DNA of 64,000 nt from Eulemur rufifrons (GCF_041146395.1 NC_090997.1:33087501-33151500), one strand, 5' to 3'. Shown: positions 34,661-47,227, numbered from the stretch's first letter. Notes: generated from the sequence alone by a model not told the origin. Numbers and translations are program-made.

Positions 34661-37231
34661 CTTGCAAGTAGGGTAAAATCTCACTTAGCACATAACATGA
34701 TTCAGTGACAAATATTTTGAAGATAAATTAACCTATTAAAAGCACCAGGGATTGTAGGTGACTTAAAGGAATAAAGAAGCTTTCTTGATTTCTTAGGTGG
34801 GGTTATAAATAAAATGTTTTAGTCTTTAAAAGTTAGCCACATCATGCTGAGGTCATCTGTGTGTTGACATGGTGACAAGGGGCATGTCAGGAGAAAACCA
34901 GAGACATTCAAGAGCCATGGGAGAAATAGAGTGGGCAAGTGTTAGATGTGCTCCGTAACAAAAGCAGTGGCTTGTTGGAAGGGATGTAGTTAGGGTTAAT
35001 GTGAGTGGTTAAGCAGGAAGTGCTATGAGGAAGCTGACTGAGAGGGGAGGACAGAAGTTAAGAAAGAGTGATGGCCAAGGAAGGCAAAGTGGCTGCAGGC
35101 TGGATTAGAGGAGTGCAACCTAGTGCACACTGACGACTTTTGTCTTGCCCCCAGTCCTTTAAACCTGCTGAGAGGCTGCATGGGCTACTCCACATCTTAA
35201 CCTGCTTGCCTCAGACATGAAATCCGCAGGCATAGTATAAATTTAACTTGCTTTATATCTCATTTCTTTATAATTTTTTCATTTTGTGTTACTCCCTTCC
35301 AAACCTGAACATTTAAAGAAGAAAATCAATTAAAGTGAGTTCATCACGCTTTCCGACCTCTGGATATTATTGTGGAAGGTTTTTGTTTGTTCACATCCCT
35401 TTATTTTAATTTATTGTTCATGATCACCATTACAACTCATTTAGAGCCTCCTTTTCCCTGGTTACTAATCCCTTCAGAGCTGATGGCTATATCACAAGTA
35501 CTAACGCCATCATTATTATGCACTGGCATGTTTTTATGGAGACAGAGTAGGGAACAGAAAACATCTACATCTTTTCCCTGGAGGAAACTCTAAATGTACC
35601 ATGGTAGAGGTTAAAGAGCCCATATTAATGTCACAGCCTCTAGAGAATATATTATCTGCAGACTTTTTGTGGTCACAAAGATAATACTAGACTGAGAGTA
35701 TATTTTTATTAAAGTTCTAAAAATTATGATTTAGCCTAGAATTCTACTATGACCACTAAAAATTTAAAAAGCACTTCTATGAGACCAGGTTGAAAATGAC
35801 TCCTTATTTCCTGGTTTTTAGAGTTAACTTTCAACTGTAATGGAAAACTCTACATTGGGAGACTGAGACTATCTCGGCTTAATTAAATTCGATTCCCTGT
35901 TTACTGAGCACCCACTGGGTTCCAGGTCGAGATTTAGTGGATAAAAGATCTCTTAAGGAGCAGGACCTGCCTTTTCAAAACTGTAATATTCATTTAGGAA
36001 ATTGGACATCAGTATGAACTTCTTGAAATATATTTCTAATATTTTAGGAAAAAATTTTTGAAGAATAATCTTAAGTAAAAGCTCTGAATAATACTATCTC
36101 CTTTTAAAATGCAGATATATTTTTGTTTGTTTTTGGCTACACAGGTGCTGCTTTTAACTACACTGGTTTGAACCAGGCAAGCCTCTTGAATAAAATCATT
36201 AGCATTAGCTACTTGGTGCTATAAGCAACAGTTTGGAGACAGCTTACAGACATGACTGATGTCTAGCCTTTGATAGACATTGATAGACATGCTCTGAGAA
36301 AAGCTCAAGATGAGGGGATCTCATTAAGGAGGCAATTTGGTGTCTTGAGCCTGCGCCTGATCACATGCTCTCGGTCAGGACTGCAGATATGAAGCTGGAG
36401 AATGCGAACAGAAGCAAAATGTAACTTCCCTCCTGCGTGAGCAAGCGTCAGCACAAGTGAGCAAGGCCAAGTGTTTCTCAGGAGGCTGGGGAGGGCCGAT
36501 GCAGCAAGAGGCTCTGCCTGGTTTGGTCCCCCTGCCCCTCGCCTTTTTAATACCACCTTACAGTGTTTTCACATATCTGCTTTCATTTTCTCTACCAGGG
36601 AGTATCAAGTTGATCAAAAAGGGGAAAATCAGCACTTGCTTATTATGGGAAAAGGGGAAATAATTGGAGAAGATGAAGATTTAAAAATTGATTCAATTTG
36701 AAAAATCATCAGATAAAAGGTTATTGAAAAAAGTATGGAGGTTAAGACCAAAATAGGTTAGACAGTATATCTGAAGATTAATTTACCACCTCTAACTTCT
36801 ATCTTCCTTTGAATTATTCAGCTTTTACCAGTGGATATTTGTGATGGATAGATTTGTAATTATGAAACGTTGAGCGATTTCCACCATTTACAAAAGCGTT
36901 AGCATTGCTGTGGGTGTCTTGATCTCGTTCATTTGTTGGTTGCATGCTACCCAAGGACAGAGGCCATGCTCTACTCTTGACCATCAAAGAGGGACTGTAA
37001 CACTGAGTCGCCTATAGACATAAAAGTACTTGCTGCATGGACTAGTGTGTAAAGAAATGGGAAGGAACGTTGGAAAAGAGATATCCTACGGAAAGGTTTC
37101 TAAATGCATCTTTCTTTTAGGTGATCCTCTATGTGTTATGTAATAAGAATGTGTTTATATTTTTGCCTCAACTACTGGACCTGAAAATATTTTCAGGATA
37201 GCAGTATGCTTTTTCATTTTTAATAATCTCT
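34661..37231. other. Unannotated DNA with two small oddities
   Basis: No gene recognised. 35888-36000 carries a weak old-repeat signal ('gtttactgagcacccactgg'). 36340-36560 is G+C-richer and holds 68-83 codon open frames on both strands (36305-36556 minus, 36457-36701 plus) that I do not recognise. A 10-bp tandem duplication 'gatagacatt/gatagacatg' lies at 36271-36290. Confidence 0.4.
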
Positions 37232-37285
37232 GAGACCAACACAGTGCCAGAAACATCATGAATGCTCAATAAATGTTTATTGTTT
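37232..37285 (+). repeat. L2/MIR 3' tail fragment
   Basis: 'caacacagtgccagaaacat' then 'gctcaataaatgtttattgt' is the common terminal motif of L2 and MIR. Too short to decide between them. Confidence 0.5.
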
Positions 37286-37379
37286 TATCTAACTACTTGT
37301 GGCTACCTACATGTGGCTGCAAGTGACAAGAGATCCTCCTCCCATAAAAAGTTAAAGAAAAAACATGAAATCTTTATCA

Positions 37380-38235
37380 AGGGATATTAAAAAAAAACTA
37401 AACATTTAAATAAATGAAAGGCATATATGTTCCTGAATTAGAGAGATTGAATATTTTAATGTTATACTTCTTAAATTAATTTATATGTTCAATGCAATTC
37501 AACAAGAACTTCAAAGAGGAAAATAGATAATCGATAAATGAAAGATAGATAGAGATATCAATACATTTTGGAAACTTAGAAGGTGATTTGAAGTTTACTC
37601 TGACAAAAATAACCATAACAATTTGGGACAATTTTTCGTGAGAAATGTCCTACTAGATGTAAAAATAAAAAGCTACATTAATAGAAACGTGGTTCTGAGA
37701 GAAGATGTAGCAGCTCAAACAGAGCAGACTTGATAGCTTAGAAATAGACAAGGCAGATGTAAAAAACTAGTGTATGATAAATGGTATCATAAGATATTTG
37801 GAAGGAGAATTATTCAATACACTATGCTGGGAAAATTTGTGTATGATTAAATGACTGCTCCTCAACAATGCTGCTTTATCAGAGTGAATTCTAGAGATAT
37901 TAAAACATTAAATGGAAGACATAAATCTATTAGGAAAAAAGAAAGACACTACAGAAGTTTATTTTACTAATCTTGAGAAGAGAAATTAAATTCTACATGT
38001 AAAAGCCATGCAAGACATTCAAATGAAATAATTTATATTGTTATTATAAAAAGTAAAGTGTTCTGTGCATTATTATAATTCAAAGGCAAAAACATGGTAA
38101 GTTGAAAAACATATTTGTAACATATACAGCAAATTTTTTTTGTCATTTATACATGAAGATTTAGTGGAGAAAATTCACTAAGTCTCCCAATTACAGAGAG
38201 CAAAGGATATCATGGAAGAGACTTACAACTGGCTA
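37380..38235 (+). mobile_element. L1M, ORF2 3' part (interrupted)
   Basis: Decayed L1 ORF2 in sense order: 'tatgttcaatgcaattcaac' (the 'ttcaatgcaatccctatcaa' block), 'tagaaacgtggttctgagag', 'gcttagaaatagacaaggca' (the 'acccagaaatagaccca' block), 'atgctgggaaaatttgtgta', 'ttaatattaaaacattaaat'-like codons, and 'aggcaaaaacatggtaag'. Many stops. It is interrupted at about 38236 and continues at 38618. Confidence 0.65.
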
Positions 38236-38239
38236 ACAA

Positions 38240-38617
38240 AATCATTCTCTTTTTCTTCAATAGTGGCAGAAGTGTAGTCTGGCACATGGCTAGACCCATT
38301 CCCAGCCTCCTTTGTGGCCACATATCTAAGTTCTCTCTAGTGGAACAGGAACAGAAATGATGTACCACTTCAAGGCCAGGGTGTTTCAAAGAGTGACTAT
38401 CTCTCTTCTCCTTCTTCAGCTAGTGTGATGTGACCCAATTTCAAAAATAAGGCTTTAGGAGGTGGCAGAGTCACAAGAGAACAAGAGCCTGGGTCTCTCA
38501 ATCAGTTGTCCACCCGCCAACTTAATATTTATTGGACATTGTGCTAAATAAACCTCTATTTATTTCAGCCTTTACATGGTTACCATTTGTTAATAGCAGT
38601 TTAGCCCACCCTAATAC
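38240..38617 (+). repeat. LTR-like mammalian repeat inserted in L1M
   Basis: 'aacaggaacagaaatgatgt', 'gtaccacttcaaggccaggg', 'acaagagcctgggtctctca', 'tattggacattgtgctaaat', 'aaataaacctctatttattt' and 'tagcagtttagcccacccta' follow a widespread repeat with a polyadenylation-like 'aataaacyyctatt' near its end. I do not assert the family. 55495-55880 looks like another member. Confidence 0.6.
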
Positions 38618-39395
38618 ACAGTGCTTAAAAGAAGAAACACAAATGACTAAGAACCATATAAAATATATTCATTTTCATTAATAATAAAATATTAGAAAAG
38701 TGAAAATCCATTTTTGTCTATCTAATAATTATTGCAAACATAGAAAACAAATGCAAAAAACTCATTTTAAGCAAGAGTTCAGGGGAACTACCATCCTCAT
38801 ACACAGTTACTGACAATGCATGCTGGTCCCAATTCTTTAGAAATAACTTTGCAACATATATTTTTGAAGAGTCTAGGAAAAATCATGTATTTTAACCTAA
38901 TAATTTGTTTTTGATAAATTTATCCTAAGTAAACAGTGTTAATAAAGATGTATGTGCAAAGATGTTCACGGCAATGTTCCTTATAATAAGACATTTGGAA
39001 GTAAATTAATGCTTCCAAATAATAAGATGAATAACTAAAATTTAGTGCATCATATGATGAATTATTATGGACCCATTCAAATTGTGTTTAGGAAGATTTT
39101 TAAATTATATTTAAATACTCATAATGATTAGTATAAAAAAAGCACATAAAATGAAATAGAGAATATGCATCTAATATTTGGAAGGAGTGCCAGAACTGTA
39201 TATACTCATAAAAATAGACAATTTTGTACAAATACACTTATATATTTGAAAGGATATATGCCAAAATATTGGATTTTGTACAACTTATTTCTATAATCTT
39301 CCCTTTACCTTTGTGCATTTTCTGGAACACTCCGCAGTAGGTATTTAGTGGTTTATAATTGAAAAAGAAGCAATTTTGGAAAGAGAAAATAGGCT
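38618..39395 (+). mobile_element. L1M, 3' part (resumed)
   Basis: 'attcattttcattaataata' (the 'ctcactaatcatcaggga' block), 'aagatgttcacggcaatgtt' and 'atgaattattatggacccat' (the 'catggaatactatgcagcc' block), then A/T-rich 3' UTR-like DNA. Extends the copy begun at 37380. Confidence 0.65.
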
Positions 39396-39579
39396 GTCAA
39401 GAAACTGAAGTAGGTTTATAAAATTGTATTTGTCCATGTAGCAATTAATTTAAAATATGCTTCTATTTAGAGAACTATGTTAGCTTTCTTTTTGTTGTCT
39501 GGTTATAAAACATTTTAGTTTTAGAGCTTCAGAGGGGTAACATTTCTACAGAATATTATGAAGCTAATACATTGCATAT

Positions 39580-40495
39580 TTTTAAAACTTTTTATTAAAG
39601 TATAAAATACATAAAGTGCACATATTTAAAGTGTACAGTTTTATGAATTTTTATAAACTGAGAGCACCCATGTAACCCATACCCAGACCAAGAAACAGAA
39701 CATCAAGCATCCAGAGGACTTTCTTATGTTCCCTTTTAGTTACTTCTACCAAAGGTAACTGCACAGAGTTTGTATATATGTTGAAAGGAATGAAATCACA
39801 TAGAGTGATTTCTGTTGTGTCTTGCTTCTGTCACTCAGCCTCATGTGTATGACAGTGCGTGAGCTTTGATTGCCCTACACTCTCACTAACACTTAGAAGT
39901 ATCTATTTCTTTCTGTTTTCTTTTTTTTAGTCATTCCGGTGGCATGAAGTGGTTGACATCTTAACAATATTGGGTCTTCCAATCAATTAATATGCTATAT
40001 TTCTCCATTTATTTGACTCTTTACATTTTTCTTGATAATACATATTAGTTTACAATGAATACACATTAGAAATACAATGAATGTTTCTTTAGATTTATTC
40101 CCAGTTATTTGATGTTGTCTCCACTGTCAATGATATGTATCATTTTAAAAATTTTGTTTTCCATTTGTTTGCAGTAGTCCCTGGTGCCCTATCCCATGAA
40201 TTCTGCTGCTCTTGTCTCCCCAGATTTTCAGCTCTGTCTCCCCCACCCAGGGAGTCCTCCCTGCTATCCTGCCTCCTTGGACTGTGGCCCAGAAACTCTC
40301 TCACAACACTACATTGGGACAAGTTTAAGTCTGACCTCATTTGATTCCTGCCCCCCATGGATTATAGCCCTTCATGTCCTCATGTCCAGTTTCTCAAAAG
40401 TTGTTTTTTATATATTTTTCCTTTTGTGTGTGTGTGGTTGTTTCAGACAGGTGTGCAAACCTGGTCCCATTTACTCCATCTTGGCCAAAACACAA
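39580..40495 (-). mobile_element. L1M with massive internal deletion (both ends kept)
   Basis: On the plus strand, 39580-39960 is the reverse complement of an L1M 3' UTR ('ttttattaaagtataaaata', 'tgaatttttataaactgaga', 'acccagaccaagaaacagaa'). 39960-40125 matches the ORF2 3' region ('cttaacaatattgggtcttc', 'atatttctccatttatttga'). 40150-40495 then looks like an L1M 5' UTR ('ttttcagctctgtctccccc', 'tttctcaaaagttgtttttt', ending 'actccatcttggcca'). ORF1 and most of ORF2 are absent. Confidence 0.65.
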
Positions 40496-40792
40496 AAGAT
40501 ATAAAGTCTGTAGGTGTTTGCTTTATTATTGCTTTTTTAAACCATACAAATACATTTTTGTACTTTTTCAATGAATGTCAAATTTTACATATATAGAATT
40601 TTTAGTAAAATTTTTAAGAGCTATGGAGTCCCAATTTTGAAAAGTTACCACAGTTTAAAACAGGTTAGCATACTGTAAGGTTTTTTTCAATCCTCTCTTT
40701 CTTTTGAAACATTAGTAGAGGAAGGAATGAGGGAGCCGTGTAGAGACTGTTGAATAACAATTGGGGCTTTTGTCACTGGTAAATAGAAGTAG

Positions 40793-41377
40793 TGTTAAGT
40801 AGATAGGGAAGGATTTTGGGTCTTCTAGGGATGAAAGTGGGTGCTGTTGCCCCAATCTTGGTCCTGCTACACCCTAATTCTCCATACCTGGTAGAGGAGG
40901 GAGTACCCTACGAATCTGCCAATCAGAACTTGACGCCAGCCGCAAAAGAATACAGAAGACTCTCTAGCCCACAGGCCAAGTAGCATGGGTACCATAAAGT
41001 CTGGAAAGTGACCTAGAACTCACATGCGTAGTTAAGGCTCAGGTCACGTGACTCCCAACAGTCCAATCAAAGTGGTTCCATGGTGACCTTTGAACCATGA
41101 CGGAGGTCCGTATTCAGGCACTATAAAATGAGACGCAGACCATAGCCAGCCTCTCTCTTTGCCCTTCCTTTTGCTTGCCCCACTGTGACAATGGGTCTAG
41201 TCGTCATGTGTGGCATACGTACCATGCTCTGTAAAACTATATCTTGCTCTTGCTCTACAATCCTATCTTTCTCTCCTCAATAAACCTCATTTTCGTGCTT
41301 GCCTAAGTTTGATGCGTCTGGTCATTTTTTGGCCATGAACGTGCCAGGAATCGACAGTTTCAGACTAAAACTTGACA
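40793..41377 (+). repeat. Solo retroviral LTR, copy 1
   Basis: 585 bp, starting 'tgttaagtagataggg' and ending 'cagactaaaacttgaca' (TG...CA). CCAAT motifs ('gtccaatcaaag' near 41061) precede a TATA box (tataaaa, 41122-41128) and a polyadenylation signal (AATAAA, 41279-41284), so U3-R-U5 order is plus-strand. Flanks 'gtag' and 'gtgg' could be a 4-bp duplication with one change. Sister of the copy at 42580. Lacks a segment of roughly 45 bp found in that copy. Family name not asserted. Confidence 0.8.
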
Positions 41378-42579
41378 GTGGTAGATGGATTTTCTGCTAT
41401 TCCTTGCTTCAGTGAAGATTATGTTACTGGAAGCCTGTAGAAGCAAAAAGGTGGCAGAGCTGCAGAGTTAGAAATGCAGGAGCTGAAAAAGCCCAGGTCA
41501 ATTTAAAAATGTACATCAGAATGAAGCTATTCTTTCCAAGTTTAAGGGGAAAAAACACACAAATTTAATTAAGCAAAAATTGATGATACTTTTGACATTC
41601 TGATGGCACTAAATCCTACTTAGATTTTTGTACTCTTTTAGGATCCTTCTCTAAATTATGTGTTCTTGAAAACTAACCTCTACTTTGTTATCTTGGGCTT
41701 ACTTTAGTCAGAGAAGACTCCAGCTTCAATCTGATCTGCAGGTAAGTTTATTTGGAAGCCACAAGTTATAAACTCTCCAGTCTAATCCATCCGCGCCATA
41801 CTGTTAACTGATATTACAGCAGCTTCATTCTCTTACAGGGTCTCTGGAAGCATGTGAATTTGTGGCTCCTCTTACCTGTACCTGGGTGTCTAGCAAGAGC
41901 TTTCACATATTGATGTTTAAGACAGTTATCATAAAAGGCAGGAAACTGAAGCTTAAAGTTACACATTAGGAAGTAGTCAAATGCAGATGTGAACATCAAT
42001 CTCTCTTTATTTCAACACCTATTCTCTTTTCACAGTCATTTGATTTGCTCCTCTCCTGGTCGTGATGGTGGGGAGAGGACACAAAGGACAGGCAAGCAGC
42101 CGGCTGCCTTTCATCAGAAGTTGAACACCTGCAACATGGAAGTGGAGAGGGGCAAGGCAAATCTCACTAGCCTTGTAGATCCAAACCTCAACGTGAAGGC
42201 AAAGTCACCATAACAAATGTAGGTGTTAGTCCTAAATCAAAATACTGAAGAAAAGAGTATGTGTTTAGTCAGGTGGTCCTGAGTGCTAGCCAGCTGTCCT
42301 TCTCACACTTACTAGTGGTTCTACCTTGGCAAGTACCTATGATTTCTGAACCGCAGGCTCTTTGTAATCTGTAAATTACAGGTAATAATACTCATACAAA
42401 TGTTGTGCTGGTGAATTTTTAACCATTGGCTCTCTGGGGAAAATGTTTGTATATTTATTATAAATTTCTGATACAGATAATTTAAACAATTTACAAATAA
42501 TAAGATATGCAATATTCTTTATTGCAAATTTTAAGCAATTATATTAATTTCTGTGTGACTTGCTATTTCTTTACAAATC
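41378..42579. other. DNA between the two solo LTRs
   Basis: No primer-binding site follows the first LTR and no polypurine tract precedes the second. No gag, pol or env similarity is visible. The 74-codon frame at 41989-42213 (plus) is unrecognised. I treat this as ordinary host DNA, not a proviral interior. Confidence 0.5.
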
Positions 42580-43209
42580 TGTTAGGTAGATAGTGAGGGA
42601 TTCTGGATCTCCCAGGGACAAAAGTGGGTGTCTTGCTTTGATGTAATTGCCCCACCTGGGAAGAAGGACAAAGTGGGCCCTAGGCCCCCACCTTGGTCCT
42701 AGCCCACCTTAATCCTGTCCAGAGCAACTGCCATAGCTGGGGTAGGAGGGAACACCCCACAAACCTGCCAGTCAGAACTTGGTGAGCCAGCTGCAAAAGA
42801 ATGCAGAGGACTCCCTAGCCCTCAGGCCAAGCCGCTCTATAGTTACCATAGAGTCTGGGAAGGGACCTGGAACCTACATGCCCAGTAAGACTCAGGTCAT
42901 GCAGCTCCCAACTGTCCAATCAAATTGGTTCCATGGTGATGTTTGAACCACAGGGAGCTCCCTATCTGGACACCATAAAACAAAACCCAGACCATAACCA
43001 AACTCTCTTTTTCTGCTGCAACAAAGGGTCCAGTCTTCATCTGTGGTGTATGTATCTCACTTTGTAAACCTAAGTCTTGCTCTTGCTCTGTAATCCTATC
43101 TGGCTCCCCCTCAATAAATTTCACCTCATGCTTGCCTTACTTTGGTGTGTCTGGTCATTCTTCAGCCATGAACGCACCAAGAACTGACATTTCAGACTGA
43201 AACCTGACA
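42580..43209 (+). repeat. Solo retroviral LTR, copy 2
   Basis: 630 bp, starting 'tgttaggtagatagtg' and ending 'cagactgaaacctgaca'. It shares with copy 1 'aaagaatgcagaggactc', the 'caggccaag' block, 'tccaatcaaattggttccat', a degraded TATA box (cataaaa, 42974-42980), 'tcttgctcttgctctgtaat' and AATAAA (43113-43118). By eye the two are roughly four-fifths identical. Flanks 'aatc'/'aatt' may be a decayed 4-bp duplication. Confidence 0.8.
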
Positions 43210-44289
43210 AATTCACTATCATGTTATAATCTAATCACAAAACAGTGCCACAATATCAGACTATAAATAAATGCTTGATTACTACACAATTTAGCAAAGA
43301 AGTTCTTCATGCCACCGACAAGTGACTATAGTTCTGACATGAATATTGGCTGATATTTTCATTTATGTTAATGAGTGAGACAAAAATGAAGCAGTGAAGA
43401 CTTAAGCTAGAATTTCACTTATTCATCAGTGACATGAATGGCTTCTTTGCTGAATCAATAATAGTTTTGAAATACTGGAAGAAAGTTACTTGAATTTTTT
43501 GTGCTATTCTCAATATAATAGCTACTGACACAAAGAAGCAAGAAATAGTCAGATATTTCCTGTTTTAATGAAAATTAGGTTAACAGTAGCCTGCAGCAGC
43601 ACTCTTAACACTATTACATTTCATCTACCTCAGTGGCATCACTGTCTTAGATCTACACAATCAACAAAAGAGTATATTAAGGCCTTTCACAGTGTGGCTG
43701 ATTTCCATGATGTGAAGACTCCCACCATGGCCAATTTGAAGTTCCCTATGTGATGTCACCGAACATGGAGTTAGGAAGAGAAGCACCATAGCACACCATT
43801 GTACTGTGTTTCCACCATCTGGATACCAAAAATATAAATAACTCCAAGAGCACAATTTATAGAAAATGGACTAAAATAATTAGGAAGTATTAGGTTTTTA
43901 AGATTTAGTACCTTTGTTCTTAATACAATTTATTTTTAATGTATGTTTATGTAATTTAATTTTTAATAGTGATAACATTCATTAACTGGCTCAAAAATGT
44001 TCTGAAAATTTAATAGTCCACTCTCACAAGCTGGCATTAGCTGGCTCGAGCACACTCCTGCTTAACTACAGGACAGTTGAGATGCTTAGAAATTATATAA
44101 GCAAAGTTCCTGATACATAGAAGGTGCTACATAAAGAGTAGCTATAAGCTACACAATCTCCCCTACCCCCCACTAAGGAAGATAGACCCACTAGAAATAT
44201 TTTTACTTTGTTGATTATAAAATAGGTAACATATTGTGGAAAAACATTTAGGGAAAGGACTCAGTGTGGAGGAGGAGGATTCAGAATTA
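43210..44289. other. Unannotated DNA
   Basis: No repeat or gene recognised. Weak MIR-like wording at 44095-44140 ('gttcctgatacatagaaggt') is too short to call. Confidence 0.45.
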
Positions 44290-44455
44290 TTTGCATGCCT
44301 TGAACTGTCTCTTGGTTGACTATTCTAAACTTCAGTTTCCTCATCAGTAAAGATAATAATTGCATATGCATCCTTGCATAAGGCTGTTGTACATATTAAA
44401 TAAAATAATGCACACAAAGTGCTTAGAACGACTCCTCATAAGCATAAAATGCTAA
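44290..44455 (-). repeat. MIR SINE
   Basis: 'aacttcagtttcctcatcag', 'taaagataataattgcatat', 'ataaggctgttgtacatatt', 'aaataaaataatgcacacaa' and 'agtgcttagaacgactcctc' follow antisense MIR order. Confidence 0.8.
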
Positions 44456-47227
44456 ATTTTAAACAGTGATGGGGCATCAGATTCATACCTAAACTTGAAA
44501 CAGTTCCTATGAACAAAGGTCTTTGTCCTTCTCTTCTCCTTTCTGGCTCCATTCTGCACTCACTCTGCCATCGCTTGTCTCTGCAGCACTAGGAATATCT
44601 TCCAGACTCATTCATTCAACATTTCAATGTGTTCCACCGGATATATTGAGCTTTAAAAAAAAAAAAATTGAAGGAAACAACCATAAAAACAAATCAGTAT
44701 CCACACTTGTGTCATAACACCCCTCAAACTGTTTGAGCAGTATACTACCCCTATTAAAATGCTGTAAAGCATAGATTTGTTACTTAAATTAAAGTGATTT
44801 GGCTTAGAGAATTTTTTGAAAATTGCATGATACTCCTTGATGTAATGAAAACACTTCAGGTATCGCAAAAGCAGGAAAGAGAATTACCAAGAGGAGCTTA
44901 AGCAAAGCATTAGTAAGCAGGGAAGAGAAAATGGGCTGAGTACTTAGCTGCAGCTGGGGCTGAGCCTGCCGTTGAACCTGAGCCCCAAGATAAGAAGTGT
45001 GGACTAAAAAGAACAGATCGCAAAGGGAACCTGGAGTGACTTTCTTCCCTGCATGGAGCCATGCATGAGGTGGATGGGGAAAGGACGACACTGTAGGAAA
45101 AGAAAGAAAACAGAAAGGAATGAAGTGTTCTTCTTTTCCCTCTAAAAAGACCATTTTGCGTTGGATCTGGACCTTTCAGAATAATTAAGGAGATGAGCAC
45201 AGAGCCAGAAGACTACAGAGCTATCTGCCTCCCAAACCTGATTGTAAGAGAGCTGGAAGTTCAGCATTCAAATTAAAAAAAAATGAGAGATTTTATTGGT
45301 GGAGCAGAGGTTAGAGGCTTTAAGCAGGAAGACCTTGTGTATCTGCAAATGTCTTGAATGAAGTCAAAGATGTATCATGGTCTTGAGGGATCAAAGAAGG
45401 CTTGTCAGCCTATGATACCATTGACAAACTAGTGTAGTTGATGGACAGGATTATACTGTCACGAGCTTGTTGATAGTCTGAGCTCAGCAGTGCACCCTTT
45501 ATTTCTCTCTAACATTGTTTTGAAATAAGTTCCATGAGGCCTTTTAGCACTTGGCTAATGTCATAATTTTCAGTCACTCTCTGATATCAAAAACAAATCC
45601 ATTTTTAGTAAAATTTCTAGCTAATTTAAATCCATTCTGAGATTATTCCCTTTTTAGAGCCCAAGTTAGATCCACAGATTAGAGATCTGCAGTGAGGATG
45701 AGGATGTGTTGTGATTTCAATTTTCATCTTTCTCCTCTTTCTCTCCCATGTACTATTGCTATTTCTCTAGCTTCTCCAAGTTTGGGGGTGGGGGGATGTG
45801 CAGGAAAGAAGAGAAGAAAGAAGGAAAGGAGTAATGTACTTTTAATTAGCCAATACAGTTTTTGATTCCTTCTTGGGGACTGGCATGTCATTGTAGGTAA
45901 ACAAATACTGGTTCTTCCATAGAGCATCTTTCCAGAAATCCCTTCTGGAAGCTTCCAAACTGCACTATTCCCCAACATGTGTGATGTTCTCTCTAGCTGA
46001 TTTCCTGATCTCCTGAAAAAAAATTTTGTCGATGCAAGTTCTAAACAATTGCTCTAGTTCTTTTTTAGTATCAATAATACATAGTAAGCATCAAAGTAGC
46101 ACATTATTAGTACTTATCCTTCAGCAAAGATTGTATCCTATAAGAGCATTAATTTGGAGAATTCCCATGTATACAGTTGCTGCCTGACAGACATAGACTC
46201 AGCTATAGTGATTCATTTTTGAGAGTAACTTCATAACAGTTTGGAATGGTTGGCACTCCCTTCAAGTATGGTCTGTGTCTCCAACCCCTTGTGGTACTAC
46301 AGATTCCTGCATTTAAATAGTAGATTCCAAATAAACAATGATAGCACAGTGATCATGATGACAAAGGAAGAGAACACAAGTTACTACACTTCCGTCGTCA
46401 GTGTGATCAATTGGAGTTTTTAAAATCTTAAACAGTGAAACAGGTACAAACGACAAGGGGTAATAGATTTGTATAGTAAGTACAAATTTTAGTTTACTCA
46501 TAAAATTACTTTTAATAATACCTTTAAATGGAAATTTATTATTTTTTAAAATTGCTTTTGTTCTTATTTGTTATTTAATTGCACTAAATTATAATGTTAT
46601 TCATTACTATGACAGACCAATATGTAGATAGAATTTTTTTCAAAATATATATTAATGTAGTTAAAATGTTAATTCATTGCATTTTTCTCTTTTGTACTAT
46701 AATATTAATTTTATTTTTTGCTAACATGATTACGTATATGAAGCTTAATTAAAAATTTTTGCAGTCTTCATTTATTTTCTGGCTAATATTATTATTTGTT
46801 TCATTTTAGGATTATTACAGAGGAGACAGGTTGTTAAAAAATGGCCCATAATCAAATATAGAGCTGTGGACTAAGTTCCCAATCTCTCCATTTTGTAAAC
46901 ACCTTTCTCAATCTGTCCAAAAAGTTTTCTTGAGGCCCTCTCACTTGGCTCACCATTATCCCAAATGGTTTAGAATTTGAGTTAAGGGAAAGTCTACAGC
47001 AACTAAAACCTTACCTCATCTTTTCTTATAGGAAAATTCTTTTCTAAAATCCCTCTACTCCCTCAGTAAAGATATTTGTATGTGCTTGTGCAGGCTAGAG
47101 TATTAATCTAACAGAGATCAAAGGAATACTGTGGCAAAAAGAGGATCCTTTCTGACCCATTCCTCCCTGGGTCTCCATTCACAGAGGGACATGGGGGTGT
47201 TGACTAGCAAGTGCACTCTGGCTCCAC
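44456..47227. other. Unannotated DNA
   Basis: About 2.8 kb without recognised gene or repeat. It includes overlapping minus-strand open frames at 44804-45200 (96 and 116 codons) and one at 45724-45978 (84 codons). All lack any motif, conserved pattern or splice context that I can point to. Confidence 0.4.

Noticed and set aside
40184..40504. 106-codon and overlapping plus-strand frames
   Set aside because: They lie antisense to what appears to be an L1M 5' UTR. The pyrimidine-rich strand leaves long stop-free runs.
40793..43209. The two LTRs as ends of one provirus
   Set aside because: No primer-binding site, polypurine tract or coding remnants between them, and the outer flanks do not form a duplication (gtag versus aatt).
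44804..45200. Overlapping 116- and 96-codon minus-strand frames
   Set aside because: Leu/Phe/Pro-rich translations of pyrimidine-rich DNA with no domain and no gene context. I do not support them as genes.
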